Assembly (NCBI GenBank): GCA_041581635.1
Contig: JBFICW010000002.1
Location: 82,505 to 146,504 of the forward strand
DNA length: 64,000 bases
Origin: Porticoccus sp041581635
GTDB taxonomy: Bacteria; Pseudomonadota; Gammaproteobacteria; Pseudomonadales; Porticoccaceae
Direction: 5' to 3'
Positions 43,941 to 52,792 of the stretch are shown one piece after another (within the stretch, counting starts at the first letter, position 1; each line of letters opens with the position of its first letter). The notes under the pieces were generated by a model. The model was given only the letters and a program-made list of their open reading frames with translations, ran no database searches and had not been told where the DNA came from. The position numbers were made by a program, and so were the translations under genes.

Positions 43941-43970
43941 AAAAAACTGAGCCTATTTTCATAGGCTCAG
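43941..43970 (-). terminator. Terminator after the glutaredoxin gene
   Basis: CTGAGCCTAT (43947-43956), TTTC, ATAGGCTCAG (43961-43970) is a perfect 10-bp stem. On the minus strand it is followed by six T, giving a strong terminator for the glutaredoxin gene. On the plus strand the tail is weak. Confidence 0.88.
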
Positions 43971-43995
43971 TATGCCCTTAACGAATAATAACGAG

Positions 43996-44241
43996 TTAAG
44001 TGGTTTCTACTGTCTCCAGGTGTTTTGTCAGTTCCTGATAACCACCAACATAGTCCTTACCATAAAATATTTGAGGTACAGTATTTACAGGCCTACCCAC
44101 GGTTTTCTCTAAATCAGCGGGGCTGATACCTTCTTCATGAATATCCACAAAACGAAACGAAAACGCTTTAGATTCGAGTAAAGCCTTAGCCTGGCGACAA
44201 AACCCACAAGCTTGATGTCCAAAAATCGTGTAGTTCTTCAT
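43996..44241 (-). CDS. Glutaredoxin (CGFC active site)
   Basis: An 81-residue glutaredoxin of the small class. The active site is CGFC (Cys12, Cys15) rather than the classical CPYC. The glutathione-binding positions are NTVPQIF (with cis-Pro, about 53-59) and GGYQEL (about 66-71). It reduces disulfides or glutathione mixed disulfides in the cytoplasm, possibly as a donor for reductases such as ribonucleotide reductase. The gene stands alone on the minus strand, with a strong terminator and a 420-bp AT-rich gap upstream. Confidence 0.9.
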   Translation of the reverse strand: MKNYTIFGHQACGFCRQAKALLESKAFSFRFVDIHEEGISPADLEKTVGRPVNTVPQIFYGKDYVGGYQELTKHLETVETT

Positions 44242-44662
44242 AAAGAAGCTCCCGTGTTACTCAACTAATATGTTTATCTATTGGTATTAACTATAAACTC
44301 CGGCAGGCAAATAGTTCTACTTAATTCTTTCTATTCCTATGATAGCTATTGACAATTCATTCGGTAAATCTTCTGTTCGTGTATAAGGCGATTTACTACT
44401 TGTCACTTAACAGTAGAACTTATCATCGGGAATTAATAATGTTCATCGATACAACAAAAATTACTTCTCTATGCCTTATTTATTTTTAGCTAAAAAAAAC
44501 GATTTAGTTCAACTAAGGATACCTAGTCAAATAATTTTATTTAGTGTGTTATCAATAAAAATAAAAACGGTTTTCAAAAAAGAAACTATAGGATTAAACA
44601 GATAAAATACTACTCACGGTTATAGTGACAAAAAGAGTAACTATGTCGTTTTTATTTACGTC
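44242..44662. other. AT-rich 421-bp gap without a recognisable gene
   Basis: Visibly AT-rich intergenic stretch between the glutaredoxin start and the GNAT stop. I see no tRNA, no long frame and no convincing promoter pair beyond a lone TTGACA near 44349. A 16-codon frame at 44440 is too short to support. Confidence 0.5.
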
Positions 44663-45229
44663 TTACTCGTCTAAATTACAGACCATTAATAAGGCATATC
44701 CCGTATGGGGGATTAACGGGTGGGGAACGATCTTTTCACGATCAACTTCTTTATAACCAACTTTCTCGTAAAGACGTTTTGCCTCTGCATTTTGTTCAAA
44801 GACAATAAGGCTTAACTTATCAAAGCCTCTTATTTTAGCCTGTTGTTTAGCCATTGCTAAAAACTGGTGACCAATGCCTTTTCCCCGGTGCTCGGGAAAG
44901 AGCGCCATGCCACAAATATAGTAACTGTTGTCTTCTTCTAATCGGCTGTATGGCGCCAGCACTGGATCCTCATCAACTTCATCGCTCGATATCATGGGGA
45001 ATGCCACCATCATACCCGCCACTTCGCCACCCACCTCGACAATTGTACAATTCTGGTAACTGAAAACGCTGTCTTCTCTTTCATAGCGTCGCTCGCCCAC
45101 ATCCAGTATTTCTTCACCAGGTTTAACCGATTTTGCCCATATATAGTCAGCCACGCCATCTGAGGAAATACTGTACAAGGCCGCTATAGAGCGACAGTCT
45201 TCCCTTCTTGCCGCGCGAAATGAAATCAT
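44663..45229 (-). CDS. GNAT family N-acetyltransferase
   Basis: A 188-residue GNAT protein. The fold is shown by ISFRAARREDCRSIAALY at the N-terminus, the acetyl-CoA loop MALFPEHRGKGIGHQFLAMA (about 110-129, Q/RxxGxG/A form), and AKRLYEKVGYKEVDREKI near residue 155. The acceptor is unknown. Its ATG overlaps the stop codon of the upstream metallo-beta-lactamase-fold gene (ATGA), so the two are translationally coupled. Confidence 0.87.
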   Translation of the reverse strand: MISFRAARREDCRSIAALYSISSDGVADYIWAKSVKPGEEILDVGERRYEREDSVFSYQNCTIVEVGGEVAGMMVAFPMISSDEVDEDPVLAPYSRLEEDNSYYICGMALFPEHRGKGIGHQFLAMAKQQAKIRGFDKLSLIVFEQNAEAKRLYEKVGYKEVDREKIVPHPLIPHTGYALLMVCNLDE

Positions 45230-46134
45230 TTTTTTGGCATCTCCAATCCGCTATATACTATTCTTATCCACTGGTCTGGCTTTAAAAATCCATCGCCCCA
45301 AGTGACATCTAATTCTTCTGTTGGCTTAGCCTCGACTACTTCTTCAACAGATTTACCTTGAGACTTATAGATACGAAGTTTGTCTAACACCAACACTAAC
45401 ATGTCTCTATATTCGACCAGCGCCGCCTTGTCACCCACAGGGCCATGGCCAGGAATAATAACTGTCTCACTGTCTGCCATATTTATCACTGTGGTAGCTG
45501 CGGCAATAATGCCCATTAAACTGCCCCCGTGCTCCACATCAATAAATGGATAAAACCCATTAAACCAAACATCTCCCGCATGTATTACGTTAGCTTTTTG
45601 AAAATGAACCACACTGTCACCATTCGTGTGGGCATTGTGGACATGAAATGCGCGTACAGTTTCATTATTGATATGAAAACTGGTGTCTGTACTAAAGGTG
45701 ATAACGGGTAATGCCTCGCGTGGCGACGCGGGTATTTCTTTGTTAAACGCTTGAATCCTATTGTCTTCCGAGAGTAGTGCTCTCACATTGTCATGCGCAA
45801 AGATGAGCGTGCCCGCTCTACCTAAGTTTTGATTGCCACCAGTGTGATCAAAATGCCAATGTGTATTTACTAAAAATCTTGGTGTATCCCCACCAATTTT
45901 TTTTATTTCAAATAATATTTTTTCTGTTAGTGGCGCAAATTGATCGTCAATTAAAAACGTTCCCTCCTCACCAATAAATACTGCCAGATTTCCACCCTCT
46001 GCCATCATGGCATAAATATTTTCTCTAACTTGAATGGTTTGATATTGAACGTTTTTCCAGTGATGATCTGCGAACGAAATTTCGGAAACTATTAATACCG
46101 CAATAAATAATAAAATATTTTTAATAGTTTTCAT
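45226..46134 (-). CDS. Exported metallo-beta-lactamase-fold hydrolase
   Basis: About 302 residues. ATG at 46134 is preferred over a TTG four codons upstream because it begins the signal peptide directly (MKTIKNILLFIAVLI, cleaved near SFA-D). The metal site is complete: NTHWHFDHTGGN (about 90-101), HNAHTNGDSVV (about 165) and IIPGHGPVGDK (about 228). It resembles periplasmic MBL-fold hydrolases of the quinoprotein-relay or B3-like subgroup rather than a proven lactamase. The substrate is unknown. The overlapping downstream GNAT gene suggests a shared compound, perhaps hydrolysed outside and acetylated inside. Confidence 0.85.
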   Translation of the reverse strand: MKTIKNILLFIAVLIVSEISFADHHWKNVQYQTIQVRENIYAMMAEGGNLAVFIGEEGTFLIDDQFAPLTEKILFEIKKIGGDTPRFLVNTHWHFDHTGGNQNLGRAGTLIFAHDNVRALLSEDNRIQAFNKEIPASPREALPVITFSTDTSFHINNETVRAFHVHNAHTNGDSVVHFQKANVIHAGDVWFNGFYPFIDVEHGGSLMGIIAAATTVINMADSETVIIPGHGPVGDKAALVEYRDMLVLVLDKLRIYKSQGKSVEEVVEAKPTEELDVTWGDGFLKPDQWIRIVYSGLEMPKK

Positions 46135-46211
46135 TTGTTCATCCAATAAGTTATTTTTTTACAAAATCTTAATGAATACCACAGATTTTTATTTCACAGC
46201 TTCATCAATGC

Positions 46212-47123
46212 TTAAAATAAATCTTCTATTGAAAGATACCGCTCGCCCGTATCATAACTAAAGACAAGAACGGTACTGCCAGCTGGTATTTCAGTTATTT
46301 TCTGCTGCACTGCGGCGAGGCTGGCACCTGATGAAATACCGACAAAAATACCTTCTTCCTTTGCGCAACGTCGTGTCATTTCAAATGCATCTTCTTCATT
46401 GACCAAGACGGTTCCGTCCAGTATATCGGTATTTAATACGCTGGGGATAAACCCTGCGCCAATGCCCTGAAGGCGATGCAAGCCTTTCTCTCCACCACTA
46501 ATAACGGGTGATTTAGTGGGCTCCACAGCCAATACTTTTGTATTTGGGAATTTATCCTTTAACACTTCTGCGCATCCGGTGATGTGCCCTCCGGTCCCAA
46601 CCCCAGTAATCAGGTAGTCAATGCCCTCGGGGAAATCTGCCAATATTTCTCTTGCTGTTGTCTCTCGGTGCACTTGAACATTGGCCGGGTTATCAAATTG
46701 TTGCGGCATCCAGGCATTCTCATTTTCAGCAAGCAGCTGGTTGGCCTTTTCGATACAACCACCCATCCCCAACTCTTTTGGCGTCAGCACTAGCTCGGCA
46801 CCCAAAGCTTTAAGGTAGCGGCGGCGTTCGATAGACATAGATTCCGGCATGGTAAGTACCAACCGATAACCTTTAACCGCGCAAACCATTGCCAACCCGA
46901 TACCTGTATTACCCGAGGTAGGTTCGATAATAAGCGTGTTTTTGTCGATGAGGCCCCTGGCTTCAGCATCCTCTATCATTGCCAACCCGATTCTATCTTT
47001 GATGCTTGCGCCAGGGTTGAAACGCTCGGCTTTCATCCAGACCTCTACATCCCCCGGGAATAATTTATTGAGACGAATGTGTGGTGTATCGCCAATGGTT
47101 TCGAGAATATTGTTGTACTTCAT
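46212..47123 (-). CDS. cysK: Cysteine synthase (O-acetylserine sulfhydrylase)
   Basis: A 303-residue PLP enzyme. The Schiff-base lysine is in NPGASIKDR (Lys42), the acetylserine loop is TSGNTGIGLA (about 69-78), the phosphate loop is GVGTGGHITG (about 174-183), and ISSGAS occurs near residue 263. MPESMSIERRRYLKALGAEL is typical of CysK. It makes cysteine from O-acetylserine and sulfide. It could be the CysM form, which also uses thiosulfate; the motifs do not decide. It is preceded by a DUF2959 gene on the same strand (28-bp gap). Confidence 0.92.
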   Translation of the reverse strand: MKYNNILETIGDTPHIRLNKLFPGDVEVWMKAERFNPGASIKDRIGLAMIEDAEARGLIDKNTLIIEPTSGNTGIGLAMVCAVKGYRLVLTMPESMSIERRRYLKALGAELVLTPKELGMGGCIEKANQLLAENENAWMPQQFDNPANVQVHRETTAREILADFPEGIDYLITGVGTGGHITGCAEVLKDKFPNTKVLAVEPTKSPVISGGEKGLHRLQGIGAGFIPSVLNTDILDGTVLVNEEDAFEMTRRCAKEEGIFVGISSGASLAAVQQKITEIPAGSTVLVFSYDTGERYLSIEDLF

Positions 47124-47151
47124 GTTGCAGCCTCAACTATTCGTTACTTAT

Positions 47152-47787
47152 TCAGTTCTTTATTCGATCTATAAATAGATTAGCTTCATCTATTGATTTT
47201 TGCATTTCTAGAATGAGCCGATTCACATCACTGTTAATCGTAGTTAGTTCGCCCTTAAGCGCCGAGATTGCCCTAGCATTAAGGTTGTGCTTCAGATATA
47301 AAACCTGATCGCGCAATGTACTGAGCACCGGGTGAACGCTTTTTTCTGCCTTGCGCATGGATTTGACCATCTGCTGGTACTTGTAACGCGTATCGTGGAG
47401 TTTTCTGGCACTGTCCTCTCGAAGCGTCCGACTCTTAATTTGGGCAAGCTCATCTTCCCACTCTTCAAACAAATCTTCTGCCACATCTTCAACACTATCT
47501 ATATGAACACTGATGGCTTCAGCGGCCTGTACACTATCTTCATATTCAGCATTGAGCTTGTTATAGATTTTTTCCAGGTCGCCGCCTTCGAAGTTTACGA
47601 CGGCTCGGTATTGCGCCAAAGCATCTTTAAACTGCTCTTGCGTTTCTTCCTGAGCTTCTTGTGTATCTTCAATTCGATCGACCAAGATATCACGCTTGTG
47701 GATACCCACTTTTTCCCAGGCATTGTAATAAGCTGTTTCACAGCCAACTAAAATTAGTAGCAGTGCGACTAAAACTATTTTTCCCAT
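47152..47787 (-). CDS. DUF2959 family lipoprotein
   Basis: A 211-residue lipoprotein. The ATG at 47787 is chosen over an earlier in-frame ATG because AAGGAAAG precedes it and it starts a lipoprotein signal, MGKIVLVALLLILVGC, with Cys at 16. The mature part is a long helical, acidic coiled coil. KVGIHKRDILVDRIEDTQEA (about 26-45) is the DUF2959 signature. Such proteins are probably anchored in the outer membrane facing the periplasm; function unknown. It lies upstream of cysK and is divergent from glyQ over 286 bp. Confidence 0.87.
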   Translation of the reverse strand: MGKIVLVALLLILVGCETAYYNAWEKVGIHKRDILVDRIEDTQEAQEETQEQFKDALAQYRAVVNFEGGDLEKIYNKLNAEYEDSVQAAEAISVHIDSVEDVAEDLFEEWEDELAQIKSRTLREDSARKLHDTRYKYQQMVKSMRKAEKSVHPVLSTLRDQVLYLKHNLNARAISALKGELTTINSDVNRLILEMQKSIDEANLFIDRIKN

Positions 47788-48073
47788 GCCACAACTTTCC
47801 TTTCTATACGGGTGTAATTTTACGGTTCGATACTTCATTTAACCCTTATTGCTGTCGAATTAACGATAAACACAGCTTAATTTGCTGTTGCGTACAACCA
47901 ATAATTCAGCGTGTTGATCCACCTTATCAAACCCATCAGTCAAATAATATATCTAGCCAAAGGACTGAAACGCTTGCAATGCATTTGAAACGGCCACAAC
48001 TGGAGGAAAGCCCTTACTATTCAGGGGTTGCAGCCTTATAATTGTCGGCTTTGCATGCTACAGGGGAACCTAG

Positions 48074-49024
48074 GTGTCACAGACTACACCGGATGTTTCA
48101 ACATTCCAGGGGCTAATCTTAGCCTTACAACAGTTTTGGTCTCGTCAGGGCTGCGTTATTTTGCAACCCTTGGATATGGAAGTGGGCGCAGGGACATTTC
48201 ACCCAGCCACTTTTTTACGCGCCATTGGTCCAGAAACGTGGAACAGCGCCTATGTACAACCCTGCCGTCGTCCTACCGATGGCCGCTATGGCGAAAACCC
48301 CAACCGACTGCAACACTATTATCAATTCCAGGTCGTGTTAAAGCCCTCGCCGGATAATATTCAGGATTTGTATCTGGATTCTCTCCGAGAACTGGGCATT
48401 GACCCTACGGTACACGATATTCGTTTTGTCGAAGATAACTGGGAATCTCCCACGCTGGGCGCCTGGGGCCTCGGTTGGGAAATCTGGTTGAACGGTATGG
48501 AGGTAACTCAGTTCACCTACTTCCAACAGGTTGGAGGATTAGAGTGCTTTCCTGTGACCGGTGAAATTACCTATGGGCTTGAGCGAATTGCGATGTACCT
48601 TCAAGGGGTAGACAGCATTTATGACCTGGTATGGACCGAGGGCCCCGGAGGCAAAGTTACCTACGGCGACGTGTTTCACCAAAATGAAGTGGAAATGTCT
48701 GCTTTTAACTTTGAACAAGCAGATGTGGCATTTATGTTCCAGAGTTTCGATACCTACGAGCGCGAAAGCCAACGCCTGATCGAACAGGGACTACCTTTAC
48801 CTGCCTACGAAATGGTAATGAAGGCCTCCCATGCCTTTAATCTGCTGGATGCTCGCCATGCGATTTCTGTCACAGAGCGCCAACGATTTATTTTGCGTGT
48901 CCGTACTTTGGCCAGAGCGGTGGCTAAAGCCTATTTTGACTCTCGGCTGGCGCTGGGATTCCCGCTAGCACCCAAAACGCTTGCAGATGAAGTCATACAA
49001 CAGGCCGTGGAGACTGAACAATGA
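48074..49024 (+). CDS. glyQ: Glycine--tRNA ligase alpha subunit
   Basis: A 316-residue alpha subunit of the tetrameric bacterial GlyRS. The start is GTG at 48074 with GGGGAA upstream. The class II catalytic core shows FQGLILALQQFWSRQGC, GAGTFHPATFLRAIGPE (motif 2 region, about 36-52), VQPCRRPTDGRYGENPNR (about 59-76) and TYGLERIAMYLQ (motif 3, about 165). It charges tRNA-Gly together with GlyS, whose start overlaps its stop by four bases. The glyQ-glyS-gmhB-plsC order matches Pseudomonas near the origin. Confidence 0.97.
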   Translation: MSQTTPDVSTFQGLILALQQFWSRQGCVILQPLDMEVGAGTFHPATFLRAIGPETWNSAYVQPCRRPTDGRYGENPNRLQHYYQFQVVLKPSPDNIQDLYLDSLRELGIDPTVHDIRFVEDNWESPTLGAWGLGWEIWLNGMEVTQFTYFQQVGGLECFPVTGEITYGLERIAMYLQGVDSIYDLVWTEGPGGKVTYGDVFHQNEVEMSAFNFEQADVAFMFQSFDTYERESQRLIEQGLPLPAYEMVMKASHAFNLLDARHAISVTERQRFILRVRTLARAVAKAYFDSRLALGFPLAPKTLADEVIQQAVETEQ

Positions 49025-51114
49025 GTACTGATTTTTTAGTCGAAATTGGCACGGAAGAGCTTCCTCCAAAAGCACTACTGACGCTGTCTAACGCTTTCCG
49101 CGATGAAATTCTCTCTCGGTTAAACGCCGCACAGCTTATATTTGGCGAAGTATTAACGTTTGCTGCTCCCCGCCGTCTGGCCGTTATCATCAAAGCCCTA
49201 GATGAACAAACGCCCACTAAAGAAGTTGTTGCCTGGGGACCACCCGTGAAGGTTGCCATGGATGTTGATGGCAACCCCACTCGGGCTGCAGAAGCCTTTG
49301 CCAAGAAAAATGGCCTATCTCTGGACCAACTAGCCAATAAGATCGAGAGTGATGGCAAACAAGACAAACTCTGTCATCGCGCCACAGAGACCGGCCACGA
49401 GACTGCAGACCTAATCGGCCCAATGATTGAATCTGCTTTAGCAGCACTTCCTATCCCTAAAAGAATGCGCTGGGGTGCACGCCGTGAAGAATTTGTTCGC
49501 CCGGTTCACTGGGTGGTGATGCTGCTTGGTGATCATGTGGTCAATACGCGGATCATGGGACTTACGGCAGGTAATACTAGCCGGGGACATCGCTTTCACA
49601 GCAACGGTGATATTGTTATCCAATCACCGACAAGCTATCAAGAAGACCTCCGCTCCGCTCATGTCATCGCTGATTTTTCTGAGCGCCGGGAATTAATTCG
49701 TCAAGGTGTTATTGCCGCGGCCAAAGAATCTGGCGGCATCGCCGTTATCAGTGATGCCCTGCTGGACGAAGTAACAGCACTTAACGAATGGCCGGTGCCA
49801 CTACTTGGTCATTTTGAAGAACGGTTTTTAACCGTACCGGCTGAAGCCTTGATTTCCTCCATGGCCGAGCACCAGAAGTATTTCCACGTGGTGGGTAGTA
49901 CCGGTCAACTGCTTCCTATGTTTGTCACTGTGGCCAATATCGAAAGCAAGGATCCTGCACAAGTCATCAATGGCAATGAACGTGTCATTCGTCCTCGGTT
50001 AGCCGATGCGGCCTTCTTTTATGAGACAGACCAAAAAACTACGCTTGAAGCACGCCGCGAATCTCTAAAGAGTATTGTGTTCCAGGCTAAGCTAGGTTCC
50101 ATTTTCGACAAGACTGAACGTGTTGCAAAATTAGCCGAAATTTTAGCCCCGATGACTGGAGCCGAACCACACCTATCAAAAAGGGCTGCTGAACTCAGCA
50201 AATCCGATTTGGTCAGTGAAATGGTCGGTGAGTTTGATGACCTGCAAGGGATCATGGGCCGCTATTATGCCGCTCATGATGGTGAGCACCCAGAGATAGC
50301 CGAGGCGTTGTTTGAACAATACTTGCCACGCTTTGCCGGTGATTCAATTCCCGCCACCGCCACTGGTGCCACATTGGCACTGGCTGACCGACTGGACACT
50401 CTGGTGGGAATTTTTGGTATTGGCCAGCCACCTACGGGCTCCAAGGATCCTTTTGCACTTCGACGTGCGAGTTTAGGTGTATTGAGAATTATCGTTGAGA
50501 GAGGGATAGATCTGGATCTCTATGAAGCACTGACAGCTGCAGCCTCGCAGTATACGGGGTTAGAAACTAAGTCGTGCTCGACTGAGAGCATATCAAAGCA
50601 AGTACTCACTTACATGATAGACCGCTTCAGATCTTGGTATGAAGATGAAAATATCCCGACAGAAGTCTTCCAAGCTGTTGCCGCAAAACAACTCAGCAAC
50701 CCATTGGACATCCACCAGAGAGTCCAAGCGGTTCATGCTTTTAACCAGCTAGCAGAATCCTCGGCATTGGCCGCAGCTAATAAGCGTGTTTCAAATATCC
50801 TTGCTAAGCAGGAGAGAAATACCATACCTGCAAAGGTGGATAACAAGCTGTTAGCTGATAGTGCGGAGAAGAACCTAGCGCTGTCATTGGCACAGCTTGC
50901 CAGCGAGGTAAAACCCCTTCAACAAGACCGCGACTATGCCGACGTGCTAAAACAACTGGCAAAATTACGCCAGCCTGTTGACCAATTCTTCGATGATGTA
51001 ATGGTGATGGTGGATGATGAAAGTGTACGCAATAACCGCCTTGCCCTGCTTCAGCAGCTACGTAATCTGTTCCTGGAAGTAGCCGATATTTCATTGCTAG
51101 CACCAGCGAAGTAA
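49021..51114 (+). CDS. glyS: Glycine--tRNA ligase beta subunit
   Basis: A 697-residue beta subunit. Diagnostic segments are DFLVEIGTEELPPKALL (4-20), KRMRWGARREEFVRPVHWVV (about 147-166), AEHQKYFHV (about 285), NGNERVIRPRLADAAFF (about 318) and the HD-like DRLDTLVGIFGIGQPPTGSKDPFALRR (about 455). A C-terminal anticodon-binding-like domain follows. GlyS provides tRNA binding and editing-like domains to the GlyQ catalytic subunit. ATGA overlap with glyQ gives coupled translation. Confidence 0.97.
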   Translation: MSTDFLVEIGTEELPPKALLTLSNAFRDEILSRLNAAQLIFGEVLTFAAPRRLAVIIKALDEQTPTKEVVAWGPPVKVAMDVDGNPTRAAEAFAKKNGLSLDQLANKIESDGKQDKLCHRATETGHETADLIGPMIESALAALPIPKRMRWGARREEFVRPVHWVVMLLGDHVVNTRIMGLTAGNTSRGHRFHSNGDIVIQSPTSYQEDLRSAHVIADFSERRELIRQGVIAAAKESGGIAVISDALLDEVTALNEWPVPLLGHFEERFLTVPAEALISSMAEHQKYFHVVGSTGQLLPMFVTVANIESKDPAQVINGNERVIRPRLADAAFFYETDQKTTLEARRESLKSIVFQAKLGSIFDKTERVAKLAEILAPMTGAEPHLSKRAAELSKSDLVSEMVGEFDDLQGIMGRYYAAHDGEHPEIAEALFEQYLPRFAGDSIPATATGATLALADRLDTLVGIFGIGQPPTGSKDPFALRRASLGVLRIIVERGIDLDLYEALTAAASQYTGLETKSCSTESISKQVLTYMIDRFRSWYEDENIPTEVFQAVAAKQLSNPLDIHQRVQAVHAFNQLAESSALAAANKRVSNILAKQERNTIPAKVDNKLLADSAEKNLALSLAQLASEVKPLQQDRDYADVLKQLAKLRQPVDQFFDDVMVMVDDESVRNNRLALLQQLRNLFLEVADISLLAPAK

Positions 51115-51168
51115 TACGATAGTGTATGCGAGCTCTGCTGAAAATAACTAAGGGGATAACGCCAAACT

Positions 51169-51744
51169 ATGACTAAGCTCGTTATCCTTGATCGCGATGG
51201 CGTAATTAATGAAGACTCGGATAGCTACGTTAAAACAGCAGATGAGTGGATACCTCTGGCCGGTAGCATTGAAGCGATAGCCCGGCTCTATAAAGCGGGC
51301 TACACCATTGTCGTGGCAACAAACCAATCCGGTATAGGGCGAGGCTTGTTTGACCTAGATGAACTTGAGGCGATGCATTCGAAATTGTCTGACCTCCTTT
51401 TGGATGCCGGTGCCGAATTATCGGGTATTTTTTATTGCCCCCATAAGCCTGGCGATAATTGTAACTGCCGAAAACCGGCCCCCGGTTTATTAGATGCAAT
51501 CGCCGAGGAGTTTAATCTATCACTAGCCGGGGTACCCATTGTGGGTGACAGCCTGCGCGATCTACAGGCGGGTCTCACCCATCAATGTACACCCATTTTG
51601 GTTCGTACGGGTAAGGGCGCTACCACTGAAGCCAAGCTACCCGAACAAGATGAACTCGCTTTAAGACAAGCTCAGGTATTTGACGATTTATCACAGGCAG
51701 TAGATTATCTGTTAACTGCCCAACAGACTGAAAAGCTACAATGA
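51169..51744 (+). CDS. gmhB: D-glycero-beta-D-manno-heptose-1,7-bisphosphate 7-phosphatase
   Basis: A 191-residue HAD phosphatase. Catalytic Asp8 and Asp10 are in ILDRDGVINED, the Thr/Ser motif is VVATNQSGIGRG, and the structural zinc site is CPHKPGDNCNCRKP (about 90-103), which marks GmhB. It produces heptose 1-phosphate for ADP-heptose and the LPS inner core. It sits 54 bp after glyS and overlaps plsC by four bases (ATGA), placing LPS and phospholipid steps in one transcript. Confidence 0.95.
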   Translation: MTKLVILDRDGVINEDSDSYVKTADEWIPLAGSIEAIARLYKAGYTIVVATNQSGIGRGLFDLDELEAMHSKLSDLLLDAGAELSGIFYCPHKPGDNCNCRKPAPGLLDAIAEEFNLSLAGVPIVGDSLRDLQAGLTHQCTPILVRTGKGATTEAKLPEQDELALRQAQVFDDLSQAVDYLLTAQQTEKLQ

Positions 51745-52466
51745 AAACAGCTATTGCCTTTACACGATCAGTGCTATTTTACTTAATTTATATGCTAGTT
51801 ATGGTAGTTTTCGGCACTTTTTCTTGCACAATCGGCATTTTACTTCCTTATAAAAGACGCCAGAATATTGTTACCTGGGCTAATGCCATTATTATCAAAT
51901 GGCTAAACATCAGCTGCGGAATAACCCTTCAAGTAGACGGACTGGAAAATGTTCCCAGTTCCCCCTGTGTTGTCCTTAGCAAACACCAATCGGGCTGGGA
52001 AACGTTCTACCTTCAACGGCTGTTGCGCCCCGTCAGCACTATCCTCAAAAAAGAATTGTTCTGGATACCATTCTTTGGCTGGGGGCTGTATTTCATGCAC
52101 CCAATTGCTATCGATCGAAGTAATCCCAGAGGGGCGATGAAACAGATTTTAAGCCAAGGTAAGCACCGTCTGGCCCAAGGGAATAATGTTCTGATATATC
52201 CAGAGGGCACTCGTACCCCAGTAGGAAAAATTGGAAACTATGGCCGAAGTGGTGCCGCTCTAGCTATTGCTGCGGGTGTGCCCATATTACCCGTTGCTCA
52301 GAATGCTGGATATTGCTGGCCCGCCCACAAATTTATTAAATGGCCGGGCCGCATTCATGTCGTTATTGGCAAACCCATTGATACCACCGACACCGATAGT
52401 CGTCAGCTAACCGAGCAAGTAAAAAACTGGATTGAAACCACTCAGCAGACACTGTCACATACTTGA
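51741..52466 (+). CDS. plsC: 1-acyl-sn-glycerol-3-phosphate acyltransferase
   Basis: A 241-residue PlsC-like enzyme with an N-terminal membrane helix (about 9-32). Acyltransferase motif I reads SKHQSGWETF, an HX4E variant of HX4D that I recall as usual in this branch. Motif III reads YPEGTRTPVG (about 153-162) and motif IV VPILPVAQNAG. It converts lysophosphatidate to phosphatidate at the inner membrane. Its start overlaps the gmhB stop. The Pseudomonas counterpart at the same locus belongs to the same family. Confidence 0.92.
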   Translation: MKTAIAFTRSVLFYLIYMLVMVVFGTFSCTIGILLPYKRRQNIVTWANAIIIKWLNISCGITLQVDGLENVPSSPCVVLSKHQSGWETFYLQRLLRPVSTILKKELFWIPFFGWGLYFMHPIAIDRSNPRGAMKQILSQGKHRLAQGNNVLIYPEGTRTPVGKIGNYGRSGAALAIAAGVPILPVAQNAGYCWPAHKFIKWPGRIHVVIGKPIDTTDTDSRQLTEQVKNWIETTQQTLSHT

Positions 52467-52547
52467 ATACGACTATGAACACAGGTTCTGGCTTTCCTAT
52501 TTGGAGTCGCCTAAACTATTTTACTCAGCCTAACTCTTTACAATTGA

Positions 52548-52730
52548 ATGGACGCTATGAGCACTTTTGATAACGGGACCTATAACGGCCCAGAACAACG
52601 CAAAGAACAACGCCGAAAAAACTCCGACCGCAGGGAAGATATTCGCTTTGAACCAGGAAAAGATGATCGTAGGAAAGGTTCCGGGAGACGGAGTACTGAT
52701 GGAGACCTCTGGCGCCAACACGAGGAATAA
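52548..52730 (+). CDS. Small hydrophilic protein rich in RR/DRR motifs
   Basis: A 60-residue, strongly charged protein. It has spaced arginine pairs: EQRRKNSDRREDIRFEPG followed by DDRRKGSGRRSTDGD. A second in-frame ATG at 52557 could be the real start (57 residues missing only MDA); neither has a strong ribosome site. I recall small proteins of this pattern in pseudomonads and relatives but no function. The repeated RR and a terminator right after it support a real gene. It lies on the plus strand between plsC and convergent gyrB. Confidence 0.6.
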   Translation: MDAMSTFDNGTYNGPEQRKEQRRKNSDRREDIRFEPGKDDRRKGSGRRSTDGDLWRQHEE

Positions 52731-52742
52731 AAACAGGTACAA

Positions 52743-52770
52743 AAAAGCTGGCTTTTTGAAGCCAGCTTTT
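52743..52770. terminator. Bidirectional terminator between the small gene and gyrB
   Basis: AAAAGCTGGC (52743-52752), loop TTTTTGAA and GCCAGCTTTT (52761-52770) form a perfect 10-bp stem with A and T ends. It serves the plus-strand small gene and, 22 bp past its stop, the minus-strand gyrB. Confidence 0.88.
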
Positions 52771-52792
52771 ACGGGTGCCTATGTAGCAGACC

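Noticed and set aside
44440..44490. 16-codon frame preceded by GGGA in the AT-rich gap
   Set aside because: Too short and without conservation evidence to call a leader peptide or gene.
51960..52010. PlsC motif SKHQSGWE read as a damaged HX4D active site
   Set aside because: HX4E is, as far as I recall, the normal form in this PlsC branch, and motif III is intact.
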